Source: Bacteroidales bacterium (GTDB lineage: Bacteria > Bacteroidota > Bacteroidia > Bacteroidales > VadinHA17). From it: a stretch of 34,568 bases of DNA. The position numbers were made by a program, and so were the translations under genes. A model generated the notes under the pieces. That model saw only the letters and a list, made by a program, of their open reading frames with translations, had not been told where the DNA came from and did no database searches. Within the stretch, counting starts at the first letter, position 1, and every line of letters starts with the position of its first letter. Positions 16,118 to 24,228 of the stretch are shown here, piece after piece. Location: the NCBI GenBank assembly GCA_019429325.1, contig JAHYJA010000016.1, positions 1-34,568 of the forward strand, written 5' to 3'.

Positions 16118-17602
16118 ATGTATAGATTCAGAGCTTTGCCGGTTGTAGTATTGGCTGCATTGATTCTTTTTTCCTGCAATAGCGCCAAGAGGGGTGCAAA
16201 TGTCTCATCCACAACAGGATGGAGATACAACGATCCCGACAACGGGGGGTTTGAGGTCACTCTCGGAGCCGAACAGCAGACTGGTCCCGGCCTCGTGCTT
16301 ATTGAGGGAGGCCGTTTTACCATGGGCAGAGTGCAGCAGGATGTAATGTTTGACTGGAACAATGAACCCAAAACGGTTACAGTGTCGTCATTCTATATGG
16401 ATGAGACGGAGATCAGGAATGTGGATTACAGGGAGTATCTTTTCTGGCTGAGAAGAGTATATAAGGACTACCCCGAGGTGTACAGGAGGGCTTTGCCTGA
16501 CACGCTGGTCTGGAGGAGCCCCATGGGATTCAACGATCCTTATGTTCAGTATTACTTCCGCCATCCTTCCTACAACAATTATCCGGTTGTGGGAGTGAGC
16601 TGGGTTAAAGCCAATGATTACTGTCTGTGGAGGACCGACAGGGTCAACGAGCAGCTGCTTATCAATGAGGGAGAACTCAATCCCGACCCCAACCAGCTGA
16701 ACGAGAAGAACTTCAATACTGAGGCATACCTTGCGGGGCAGTACGAGGGAGTGGTCAATCAGCTGAGACCAAGCCTGAACCCCAATCAGACGGAAAGACG
16801 TACCAATTTTGAAGATGGTATCCTTCTTCCGGCATACAGGTTACCTACAGAGGCTGAGTGGGAATTTGCCGCCTATGCCCTGCGCGGCAACACCTATGAT
16901 GAGAGAATTTATGAAAGAAGAATATATCCGTGGGATGGACACAACGTGAGAAACGCCGCCAGGAGGAACAGGGGCGAGATGATGGCCAACTTTGTAAGGG
17001 GCAGAGGCGATATGATGGGAGTGGCCGGAAGCCTTAACGACAATGGGAGCATTACAACCGAAGTGAAAGCATACTGGCCAAACGATTACGGTCTCTATTG
17101 CATGTCAGGAAATGTAAATGAATGGGTTCAGGATGTTTACCGTCCTCTCTCGTTCCAGGATGTCGATGGTTTTAACCCTTTCAGGGGCAATGTCTTCACC
17201 GATCTCAGAAGAGATGCAAACGGCAGCATCGTTGCAAAGGACCGTCTGGGCCGCCTTTATATCGACACTGTCAAGGATATTGATGTAGCTGACAGATACA
17301 ACTATCAGAAGGGTGATTACAGGAATTACCGCGACGGTGACCTTGGATCATCAATATCAACATCGGCCGACTGGACCACGGAAGACAACAGGCCCGGATC
17401 TCTGAGAATGTATGCCCAGGATGAAACCGACTTTGTTACACTTATCAACGATAACGCCCGCGTTTATAAAGGCGGTTCATGGAAAGACAGAGCCTACTGG
17501 CTTAATCCCTCGACCAGAAGGTTTCTCGATCAGGAGAGCTGCCGCGATGATATCGGCTTCAGATGCGCGATGATCAGAGTGGGCAGTCCCTCAGGTTTAT
17601 GA
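16118..17602 (+). CDS. gldJ: Gliding motility / type IX secretion lipoprotein GldJ
   Basis: This outer-membrane lipoprotein has a SUMF1/FGE fold and is needed for the T9SS and gliding machine; in Flavobacterium it stabilises GldK. It is 494 residues. The signal peptide ends in the lipobox LFSC (Cys20). GldJ hallmarks are visible: GPGLVLIEGGRFTMGRVQQD, VSSFYMDETEIRNVDY, NNYPVVGVSWVKANDYCLWR, LPTEAEWEFAA and SGNVNEWVQDVY. Near the C-terminus KGGSW and DDIGFRCA are kept, but the segment corresponding to the FGE catalytic Cys pair is without cysteine (AYWLNPSTRRF), so it is structural, not a formylglycine-generating enzyme. It is followed by a strong terminator and murF. A GldK paralogue is the main alternative, but the start-of-domain sequence favours GldJ. 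Confidence 0.88.
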   Translation: MYRFRALPVVVLAALILFSCNSAKRGANVSSTTGWRYNDPDNGGFEVTLGAEQQTGPGLVLIEGGRFTMGRVQQDVMFDWNNEPKTVTVSSFYMDETEIRNVDYREYLFWLRRVYKDYPEVYRRALPDTLVWRSPMGFNDPYVQYYFRHPSYNNYPVVGVSWVKANDYCLWRTDRVNEQLLINEGELNPDPNQLNEKNFNTEAYLAGQYEGVVNQLRPSLNPNQTERRTNFEDGILLPAYRLPTEAEWEFAAYALRGNTYDERIYERRIYPWDGHNVRNAARRNRGEMMANFVRGRGDMMGVAGSLNDNGSITTEVKAYWPNDYGLYCMSGNVNEWVQDVYRPLSFQDVDGFNPFRGNVFTDLRRDANGSIVAKDRLGRLYIDTVKDIDVADRYNYQKGDYRNYRDGDLGSSISTSADWTTEDNRPGSLRMYAQDETDFVTLINDNARVYKGGSWKDRAYWLNPSTRRFLDQESCRDDIGFRCAMIRVGSPSGL

Positions 17603-17625
17603 AAAAACAAATGCTTGTGATAACA

Positions 17626-17659
17626 GCCTCATTATGCCACCATAATGAGGCATTTTTTT
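17626..17659 (+). terminator. Strong intrinsic terminator between gldJ and murF
   Basis: GCCTCATTATG (17626-17636) and CATAATGAGGC (17641-17651) form a perfect 11-bp stem with a CCAC loop, followed by A and seven Ts (17653-17659). The murF ATG begins at 17665, only five bases after the T-run. The T-run is on the plus-strand side, so it acts on gldJ transcripts. Confidence 0.88.
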
Positions 17660-17664
17660 AAGAT

Positions 17665-18957
17665 ATGAACACAGATCAGCTATACCAGATCTTCCGGCAA
17701 TCCGCCGGAGTTTCGACAGATTCACGGACAGTTAAAAAGGGAGAGCTCTTTTTTGCACTCTGGGGAGAAAATTACAACGGGAATGAATTTGCCTCCGAGG
17801 CACTTGAGAAGGGAGCCTCATGGGCGGTTATAGATGATCCGGCATACGAATCGGAGAAAACCATCCTTGTCGACGACTGTCTTTATGAACTTCAGGCACT
17901 GGCGACACATTACCGTAAAGAACTAAAGGTACCGGTTCTCGCCATAACAGGCACCAATGGCAAGACAACTACGAAGGAGCTGATTGCCGCCATTGCCGGA
18001 AAGAAATACAGGGTGCACTGCACAAAAGGCAATTTCAACAATACCATCGGGGTGCCTCTCACAATACTTGCCGCACCCGCCGATACAGAAATGATGGTAC
18101 TGGAACTGGGAGCCAGCCATATTGGTGAAATACGTACACTTTGCCTGATAGCCAGGCCTGATTACGGTATAATAACAAATATCGGAACATCACACATCGA
18201 TGGATTCGGTTCATTTGACGGAGTTGTGAAGGCAAAAACCGAATTGTATGAATACCTGCGCAAGGTAAACGGCATAGCTCTCTATAACGACAGGGATCCC
18301 ATCCTTACGGAAAAGATCTTTAAACTGATCAACAGAGCTGTTCCTCTTTCCGATCCTACGGGTACCGAACTGAAGGTAAGCCTGCTGTCCTCGGGACTGA
18401 ACCTGGAAATTGAAGTTTATCACAACCATAAAACCTTCAGAATAAAGAGCAAACTTTTTGGTAAATATAATCTTGAGAATATCAGAACGGCCATAGCAGC
18501 AGGTCTGTTCCTTGATGTGGAAATGGAGGATATTGCTGATGCTGTTGAGAAATATGAACCTGTGAATAACCGGTCGCAGGTCAGGAAAACAGCGGCCAAC
18601 ACGGTTATCTGTGATTCATACAATGCAAATCCTGCGAGCATGAGGCTGGCTTTGGAGTCGTTCGCTGAAACTGGTTCAGACAAGAAGATGGTTATTCTCG
18701 GAGATATGCTTGAACTTGGTGAGAGAAGCGATGAGGAACATATTTCAATCCTGAATGAACTCCGCAGGATGAAGAACACTGAAGTGTTGCTTGCCGGTTT
18801 GCTCTTTCAGAAACATGCTGCGGATTATGGTTTTAGTGCATTTCCTTCAACGGATTCCCTTATGGTGCATCTGAAAACCAAACCGGTAAAGGGATATCTG
18901 GTCCTTGTCAAAGGATCACGCGGTATTGCGCTTGAGAAGGTTTATGAATTATTATGA
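17665..18957 (+). CDS. murF: UDP-MurNAc-tripeptide--D-alanyl-D-alanine ligase
   Basis: This enzyme performs the last cytoplasmic step of the peptidoglycan monomer peptide: ATP-dependent addition of D-Ala-D-Ala to UDP-MurNAc-tripeptide. It is 430 residues, full length. An N-terminal Mur ligase domain with STDSRTVKKGELFFAL (17-32) is followed by the ATP-binding P-loop TGTNGKTTTK (95-104), the central motif ELGASHIGEI, and a C-terminal domain with ICDSYNANPASM. The start MNTDQLY lies just after the gldJ terminator. No TAnnTTTG box was found between gldJ and murF, so expression relies on read-through or an internal promoter. The last 16 bp overlap the convergent metallophosphoesterase. Confidence 0.96.
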   Translation: MNTDQLYQIFRQSAGVSTDSRTVKKGELFFALWGENYNGNEFASEALEKGASWAVIDDPAYESEKTILVDDCLYELQALATHYRKELKVPVLAITGTNGKTTTKELIAAIAGKKYRVHCTKGNFNNTIGVPLTILAAPADTEMMVLELGASHIGEIRTLCLIARPDYGIITNIGTSHIDGFGSFDGVVKAKTELYEYLRKVNGIALYNDRDPILTEKIFKLINRAVPLSDPTGTELKVSLLSSGLNLEIEVYHNHKTFRIKSKLFGKYNLENIRTAIAAGLFLDVEMEDIADAVEKYEPVNNRSQVRKTAANTVICDSYNANPASMRLALESFAETGSDKKMVILGDMLELGERSDEEHISILNELRRMKNTEVLLAGLLFQKHAADYGFSAFPSTDSLMVHLKTKPVKGYLVLVKGSRGIALEKVYELL

Positions 18958-20129
18958 TTCTGGCTGCCTGCATTGTCAGGCCGGCCAAACGTAATATTTA
19001 TCAGGACCACTTCCGAACGGCTGCCCGACCTGATCCGCGGACCCCACAGACCATAGCCTGAAGAGACAATATAGTGCGTGTTGCCCTTTTTCCCGTACCC
19101 GTAGCTCAGTTCGTACACCATGCGTGTTATATAGTTGAGGGGCCATATCTGTCCGTTGTGAGTATGCCCCGACAGCTGAAGGTCAATACCGTTTTTCTCA
19201 GCCTCATCCAGCCCAATGGGCTGGTGATCAAGAAGGATCATCGGTTTTGAGGTGTCTGCGAGCCTGACAAGATCCTCAAGCGGCATGCGCTCCTTCCCGT
19301 AAAAACGGCGCGAATCCCTGTCAAGCCTGCCGATCAGTTGTATGCCACCCGGCAGTTCGGCTACCTCATCCTTCAGAATCCTTATCCCCTTGCTTTCGCT
19401 GTAGGGAACGGTCCGTTCCGCACCTCCGATAAACTCATGATTACCGGTAATCGCATACATTCCTGCATCGCAGTGCGGACATCTGAAATACTTCAGAAGA
19501 TCACCCCTCAGCACAGGCCCTATCTCCCCGTCAATAATATCACCGAGCAGAAACACCGCATCCGGCTTAAGGCTGTCGAGCATGTCCGATAATTTCCTGA
19601 TGCTCCTTTTGCGTATGATGCTCCCGAGATGAATGTCGGAGACAGCCGCCACCTTCATGTATGTAACATCACCGGCAGGCTTGTCAATGGCAATATCGTA
19701 GTGCTTTACCACAGGTATCACCGCATTGATAAATCCTCCGGCTATCAGAAGAATCGTGAGAGTAACAGTGGAAAGGTAGGCCCATTTTCTGTAGATCATT
19801 ATGTTACCGTCGTTTACCAGTCCCGTTATACGAAGGAAGAGCCCGGCTAAGTCGGAGATAATCAGAAACATGAATGCATAAAGGATAAACCCCATCCAGA
19901 ATCCTCCGATAATGTTGAGGATATCCGAGAATACCGAAGAGTGCCGGCTCTCCATTATTTTTCCTGCGACAAATGTCGACGCGAGAAGAAGAAAGACAAT
20001 GAAATAGAGTATTCTGCCTGTTCTGAACCCCGGTATTGCATTGTACCCTTTCAGATAGATGTATATATTTGCAGCTGAATATATTGAGAGTACAATTGTC
20101 AGGAATATTAAAAACTGGTAGTTCTTCAT
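18942..20129 (-). CDS. Membrane metallophosphoesterase (YkuE-like)
   Basis: From the start MKNYQFLIFL (20129) the protein is 395 residues. I prefer this start to one 60 bp further upstream because it lies one base past the stop of the glycosyltransferase gene, begins directly at the first membrane segment, and avoids a 59-bp overlap. About four to five membrane segments (1-145) are followed by a calcineurin-like phosphoesterase domain with the metal motifs VSDIHLGS (D165, H167), LLGDIID (D197), GNHE and SGHTHNGQIWP. Relatives such as YkuE act on lipid or nucleotide phosphodiesters; the substrate here is unknown. It is the last gene of the mtaB-to-phosphoesterase unit, and its 3' end overlaps murF by 16 bp. 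Confidence 0.9.
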   Translation of the reverse strand: MKNYQFLIFLTIVLSIYSAANIYIYLKGYNAIPGFRTGRILYFIVFLLLASTFVAGKIMESRHSSVFSDILNIIGGFWMGFILYAFMFLIISDLAGLFLRITGLVNDGNIMIYRKWAYLSTVTLTILLIAGGFINAVIPVVKHYDIAIDKPAGDVTYMKVAAVSDIHLGSIIRKRSIRKLSDMLDSLKPDAVFLLGDIIDGEIGPVLRGDLLKYFRCPHCDAGMYAITGNHEFIGGAERTVPYSESKGIRILKDEVAELPGGIQLIGRLDRDSRRFYGKERMPLEDLVRLADTSKPMILLDHQPIGLDEAEKNGIDLQLSGHTHNGQIWPLNYITRMVYELSYGYGKKGNTHYIVSSGYGLWGPRIRSGSRSEVVLINITFGRPDNAGSQNHNNS

Positions 20130-20130
20130 C

Positions 20131-21162
20131 TTAAGTTGCTTTTGTTGACAGACTGCTGAACGTTTTACAGCCTTTAATATAAAACTCAAAAACGATGCTC
20201 TTGTTCAGTATAAGGTCATCATTTTGTACTTCCCCCCGCTTCATGGTCCGTTTTCTTTTCTCCCTTAGCTTTCCGAGACTGTTGTAATAACCGAGGTGTG
20301 CCCTTCCCACTGACAATGCATTTCTGAACTGCCCTTTGAGCATAAAGCGGATCAAAGCCAGTCCGTCAAGGATCCGTCTGAGAAACAATATTTTAAACAG
20401 TTGTTTTTCAGGGAGGTTTTTATGGAGCAGGAAGAGGTTATTACGAAAGTTCAGGTAAGTCTTGAAAGAAGAAGAATAGGAGAGGGTCCCTCCCCCAACG
20501 TGGTAAACAACTGATCCGGGTATGGAGACCACCCTGTGGCCGGTGTTGTGAAACCTCCAGCAAAGGTCTATCTCTTCCATGTGGGCGAAATAATCAGGGT
20601 CCAGACCGCCGCAAGCGGTGAAAGCTTCAGCACGGACCATCATACAAGCTCCGCTGGACCAGAATATGTCAGATATGGTATCGTACTGCCCGGTGTCTTT
20701 TTCCATGTTATCAAATATGCGGCCCCTGCAAAAAGTGAATCCGTATTTGTCGATGAATCCGCCTGCTGCCCCGGCATATTCGAAATGGTCGCGGCGATCA
20801 TATGACAGGATCTTTGGCTGGCATGACGCAACATCCGGGTTAGTGCCCATGTAATCAAGCATTGGCCTGAGCCAGCCCTGTGTGACCTGGACATCGGAGT
20901 TCAGAAGTACAAAATACATTGCTTCAATCTGCTGCAGGGCAAGGTTATATCCTCCTGCGAATCCGTGGTTCTTTTCAAACCTGATTAGCTTCACATTGCT
21001 TAAATTATCAGCAACCCATTCAGCCGATCCGTCAGTTGATCCGTTGTCGGCAACGCAGATGAGTGTCTCGTGGTCCGATGAATATTCAATTACCTGAGGC
21101 AGGAAGAGCTTAAGGAAGGAGAGACCGTTCCAGTTGAGTATAACGATAGCTGTCTTGATCAT
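20131..21162 (-). CDS. Family 2 glycosyltransferase
   Basis: This 343-residue GT-A inverting glycosyltransferase of the rhamnosyltransferase-like group transfers a sugar from a nucleotide-sugar donor in the cytoplasm. The N-terminal motif AIVILNWNGLSFL is followed by the donor-binding DNGSTD (39-44), FEKNHGFAGGYNLAL, and the DxD-like LLNSDVQ (88-90). HMEEIDLCWR is the acceptor-side acidic motif. C-terminal hydrophobic/basic helices may bind the membrane. It sits between an LpxL-like acyltransferase (13-bp gap) and a membrane phosphoesterase (1-bp gap), which suggests a role in lipid A, lipid-linked glycan or capsule assembly. The exact acceptor cannot be read from sequence. Confidence 0.93.
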   Translation of the reverse strand: MIKTAIVILNWNGLSFLKLFLPQVIEYSSDHETLICVADNGSTDGSAEWVADNLSNVKLIRFEKNHGFAGGYNLALQQIEAMYFVLLNSDVQVTQGWLRPMLDYMGTNPDVASCQPKILSYDRRDHFEYAGAAGGFIDKYGFTFCRGRIFDNMEKDTGQYDTISDIFWSSGACMMVRAEAFTACGGLDPDYFAHMEEIDLCWRFHNTGHRVVSIPGSVVYHVGGGTLSYSSSFKTYLNFRNNLFLLHKNLPEKQLFKILFLRRILDGLALIRFMLKGQFRNALSVGRAHLGYYNSLGKLREKRKRTMKRGEVQNDDLILNKSIVFEFYIKGCKTFSSLSTKAT

Positions 21163-21175
21163 CCGTGTAAGTTCG

Positions 21176-22039
21176 TTAGTATTTCCAGCGCCGGTGGCTC
21201 CAGATCCAGTGCTCCGGCTTTTCCCTGATCAGTTCCTCGAGCCGTTTTACATGAGTCTCTGTGACCAGATATTCCGGCAGCCCTGCCGTCTTCTCAAAAA
21301 GGAGTTCTGCAGTGAGATTATAGTATCCCCTGCGTACTTTTTGCATGTTGAAAAAGATCACGGCCATGTCATATTTCACCGCGATCTTCTCCGGTCCCAG
21401 GAATACCGGGGTATCCTGATTCAGAAAAGTTGTGCGGTACTTTATCTGACTTTTTGCAGGGGTCTGATCGGCCATCAATGCATAGAGTGACCTGATATTG
21501 TTGTTTCTATTTCTGATGATCACTCTCACAATTTCCGACATCGGGGTAAGGATACTGTTGTTTTTTTCTCTGATGTTGTTCAGGAACCTGTTGAATAAAG
21601 GATTCTGAAGAGGTTTGTATACTCCTACAACCTTGTGCCTGAACCATAAGGGCATTACCAGCAGCCATTCCCATGTATTGTAATGGCTGTGAACAACCAT
21701 CAGATCACGCCCTTCATTGTAGAGCCTTTCCAGGAGCTCCGGATTGGATAGTGTAACTCTTCTTAATAACTGCTGGTTGCTCATATGAGTAAGCTTCAGT
21801 GCCTCTATTACCAGGTCTGAAAGGTGCCTGTAGAATTTTCGGGCTATCACCGACAGCTCCTTTTCAGTTTTTTCCGGAAATGAATTCCTGAGGTTCATAA
21901 GCACTATTTTCCTCCTGTATGAGGGGAAGTAGCAGAGCAGAATGAACAGAATGTCGGAAAAAAGATACAGAACCCTGAGGGGCAACAGGGTGATGATCCA
22001 GTTGATTCCGTAGAAAATATAAAATCCTATATAGCCCAT
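21176..22039 (-). CDS. LpxL/LpxM-like lysophospholipid (lipid A) acyltransferase
   Basis: This 287-residue protein has a hydrophobic N-terminal segment (about 1-38) typical of HtrB/LpxL-family acyltransferases at the cytoplasmic face of the inner membrane. The HX4E catalytic motif is H119-YNTW-E124 within VVHSHYNTWEWL. Further family blocks are GVYKPLQNPLFNRFL and the terminal EKPEHWIWSHRRWKY, the typical C-terminal motif. It most likely adds a secondary acyl chain to lipid A, or acylates another lipid. It is part of the closely spaced minus-strand unit: 10 bp after the inositol-phosphatase-like gene and 13 bp before the glycosyltransferase. Confidence 0.93.
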   Translation of the reverse strand: MGYIGFYIFYGINWIITLLPLRVLYLFSDILFILLCYFPSYRRKIVLMNLRNSFPEKTEKELSVIARKFYRHLSDLVIEALKLTHMSNQQLLRRVTLSNPELLERLYNEGRDLMVVHSHYNTWEWLLVMPLWFRHKVVGVYKPLQNPLFNRFLNNIREKNNSILTPMSEIVRVIIRNRNNNIRSLYALMADQTPAKSQIKYRTTFLNQDTPVFLGPEKIAVKYDMAVIFFNMQKVRRGYYNLTAELLFEKTAGLPEYLVTETHVKRLEELIREKPEHWIWSHRRWKY

Positions 22040-22049
22040 CCTGCCGGTA

Positions 22050-22847
22050 TTAATCCTTCAGCATAAAATTACTTAGAATTTCAACTGTTTCCGACCATAT
22101 ATTCATATTTGTTGCAATGATCTCCTCGCCGGTCAGCTTATTCATGTTTCCGGAGAAATCGCTGACTATTCCCCCAGCTTCCCTTACCATCAGCATCCCG
22201 GCCGCGACATCCCACAGGTGAAGGTCGTACTCATAAAAAGCGTCAAATATTCCGCAGGCGACATAGGCCAGGTCGACGGATGCTGAGCCGAGCCTTCTCA
22301 CACCATGGGAGTGCTTAAGGAAATGTGTCAGACACTCAATATATTCCGGTAGCCTCTCAAAATTACTATACGGGAAGCCTGTAGCGACAAGTGATCTGCT
22401 TAATTTATCCGTATCAGAAACCCTTATGGGCTCACCGTTCAGCCAGGCGCCTCCGTTTTTCCAGGCGGTGAAAACTTCGTTTCCGGAGACTTCATAGACC
22501 ACGCCGGCCACGACTTCACCATTGTCTGTAAGTCCGATGCTTATCGCGTAGGGGTGCAGCCCATGCATAAAATTGGTTGTGCCGTCGAGCGGATCGATGA
22601 CCCAGGACCAGCGGATACCTTTCTTCTCCGAGGTCCCCTCCTCAGTTATGAAACCTGCTTCCGGAATGATCGTTCCCAGCTTTTCAACAAGCATCTCTTC
22701 AGCGCCCCTGTCGACATAGCTCACAAAATTATTGAGCCCTTTGCTCTCGACACTCCGCTTGTCAAATTTTTTTGACTCGCCAAGGATGAAAAGGGCTGTT
22801 TCGCGGGCAGCCTCCACCATTTCAGTGCAAATATTTTTCAAGTCCAT
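22050..22847 (-). CDS. Inositol monophosphatase family protein (SuhB-like)
   Basis: This 265-residue cytoplasmic enzyme belongs to the Mg2+-dependent, lithium-sensitive phosphatase family. All metal motifs are present: ITEEGTS (E69/E70), WVIDPLDGTTNF (D85, D88) and WDVAAGMLMVREAGG near the C-terminus. The substrate could be myo-inositol-1-phosphate, a related sugar phosphate or (in SuhB-type roles) part of ribosome maturation. The sequence alone does not decide. It lies 9 bp downstream of mtaB and 10 bp upstream of the acyltransferase gene, so it is surely in one operon. Confidence 0.95.
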   Translation of the reverse strand: MDLKNICTEMVEAARETALFILGESKKFDKRSVESKGLNNFVSYVDRGAEEMLVEKLGTIIPEAGFITEEGTSEKKGIRWSWVIDPLDGTTNFMHGLHPYAISIGLTDNGEVVAGVVYEVSGNEVFTAWKNGGAWLNGEPIRVSDTDKLSRSLVATGFPYSNFERLPEYIECLTHFLKHSHGVRRLGSASVDLAYVACGIFDAFYEYDLHLWDVAAGMLMVREAGGIVSDFSGNMNKLTGEEIIATNMNIWSETVEILSNFMLKD

Positions 22848-22856
22848 TTCGGTCTG

Positions 22857-24158
22857 TTAGATTATTTCGACAATTACTTTTCCGGTCACAGTGATCTCCT
22901 TCAGCCTTACCTGTTTTACTGAACCTGCAAGTGCACTTTTCCAGGGGTGCCATGCTCTTATATAGTTGGGTGTGAAACCTGAGATCATCCCGTCGCTTTT
23001 TACCTGCTCAAAGAGGACCTCTGTTGTCCGGCCAAGGTTCATCCTGTTGAATTCCAGTTGTTTTGTTTTTGAAAGGCTGATAAGAAGCCTGCTTCGTCTT
23101 GTTTTTTCTGAATCGCTGACTCTTCCGGGCAGTTTCTCAGCCCTGGTGCCCGGCCTGGCAGAAAAGCTGAACACATGAAGATAGGAGAGGGGCAGACTCC
23201 TCAGAAACAGGTAAGTCTCTTCAAAGTCGGGAGCTGTTTCCCCCGGGAAGCCCACAATTACATCCGCCCCTATGCCTGCGAACGGTATTATCTTCCTAAT
23301 CCTTTCAACGCGTCCGGCAAAATCGCCGGATACGTATCTTCTTCCCATCAGCCTCAGTATCTTGTCTGATCCGCTCTGCAGCGGGATATGAAAATGGGGC
23401 ATTATCTTTTTATTGTGTGCCGTAAGGTCGATCAGCTCGTCAGTAAGCAGGTTCGGCTCTATGGATGAGATCCTTAATCTTTCAATCCCGGTTGTTGCGG
23501 TCAGCTCAGAAAGGAGTGAGGTGAAGCTTTCTCCGGTCGATTTTCCGAAATCGCCGGTATTCACTCCGGTCAGAACAATCTCTTTCACCCCGCTCGCTGC
23601 GATCTTCCGTGCATCGGCCACAAGACTTCTTATTTCCGGATTCCTGCTTCTGCCGCGCGCCAGCGGAACAGTGCAGTATGAGCATCCGAAATCGCAGCCA
23701 TCCTGCACCTTCAGGAACGACCTGGTGCGGTCGCCTATTGAAAAGGAAGGATGAAAAACGTCATTATCAGAAAGCTCCCCTGAGTGTACCCTGGTCTGGA
23801 ATCTTCCCGTAGTGTCCGACAAATAATCAGTCAGACTGAATTTCTCATTGGAACCCAGGACAAGATCCACACCGGGTATGGCTGAAAGTTCCTGAGGCCG
23901 GATCTGTGTATAGCAACCAACTACGGCGATGTACGCATCGGGAGCCATACCAACGAATTTCCTGACTGCCTGCCTGCATTTCCTTTCGGCAGAATCAGTC
24001 ACGGAGCAGGTATTTATTATATAAATGTCGGCCCTGGTATTTGCCTGCACTCTTTCATACTGATCTTCGGGAAAGAGACGTGAGATAGCTGATGTCTCGG
24101 CGAAATTCAGTTTACAGCCAAGTGTATGAAAAGCTACTTTTCTTTTACGGGTTTCCAT
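22857..24158 (-). CDS. mtaB: tRNA t6A37 methylthiotransferase MtaB
   Basis: This radical SAM enzyme inserts a methylthio group at C2 of t6A37 in tRNAs reading ANN codons, giving ms2t6A. It is 433 residues. An N-terminal UPF0004 domain with three Fe-S cysteines (C15 in LGCKLN, C51 in NTCSVT, C82 in VGCYT) is followed by the radical SAM motif CDFGCSYC (C155, C159, C162) and PLARGRSRNPE, then a short C-terminal TRAM-like domain (about 370-433). The start METRKRK fits the family. It heads the closely spaced envelope-gene unit; the upstream DUF1080 gene is 70 bp away and may be separate. Confidence 0.95.
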   Translation of the reverse strand: METRKRKVAFHTLGCKLNFAETSAISRLFPEDQYERVQANTRADIYIINTCSVTDSAERKCRQAVRKFVGMAPDAYIAVVGCYTQIRPQELSAIPGVDLVLGSNEKFSLTDYLSDTTGRFQTRVHSGELSDNDVFHPSFSIGDRTRSFLKVQDGCDFGCSYCTVPLARGRSRNPEIRSLVADARKIAASGVKEIVLTGVNTGDFGKSTGESFTSLLSELTATTGIERLRISSIEPNLLTDELIDLTAHNKKIMPHFHIPLQSGSDKILRLMGRRYVSGDFAGRVERIRKIIPFAGIGADVIVGFPGETAPDFEETYLFLRSLPLSYLHVFSFSARPGTRAEKLPGRVSDSEKTRRSRLLISLSKTKQLEFNRMNLGRTTEVLFEQVKSDGMISGFTPNYIRAWHPWKSALAGSVKQVRLKEITVTGKVIVEII

Positions 24159-24185
24159 TTTGTTTACTGCTTACACCATAGGCGG

Positions 24186-24205
24186 GGGAGCCTCCTGAAG
24201 CTCCC
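24186..24205. other. Small inverted repeat between the DUF1080 gene and mtaB
   Basis: GGGAGC (24186-24191) and GCTCCC (24200-24205) form a 6-bp GC-rich stem with an 8-nt loop. There is no T-run on the mtaB side, so it is not a clear terminator; it may separate the two transcripts or lie in the mtaB leader. Confidence 0.3.
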
Positions 24206-24228
24206 TCCTGTTGCCGGCTAAGCTTCAG

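Noticed and set aside
16118-17602. Annotation as a formylglycine-generating/sulfatase-modifying enzyme
   Set aside because: The catalytic cysteine pair is missing, and the sequence and the T9SS context fit GldJ.
18942-20189. Longer start for the metallophosphoesterase (415 residues)
   Set aside because: It would overlap the glycosyltransferase by 59 bp and add a polar stretch before the first membrane segment. The ATG at 20129 fits the one-base gap.
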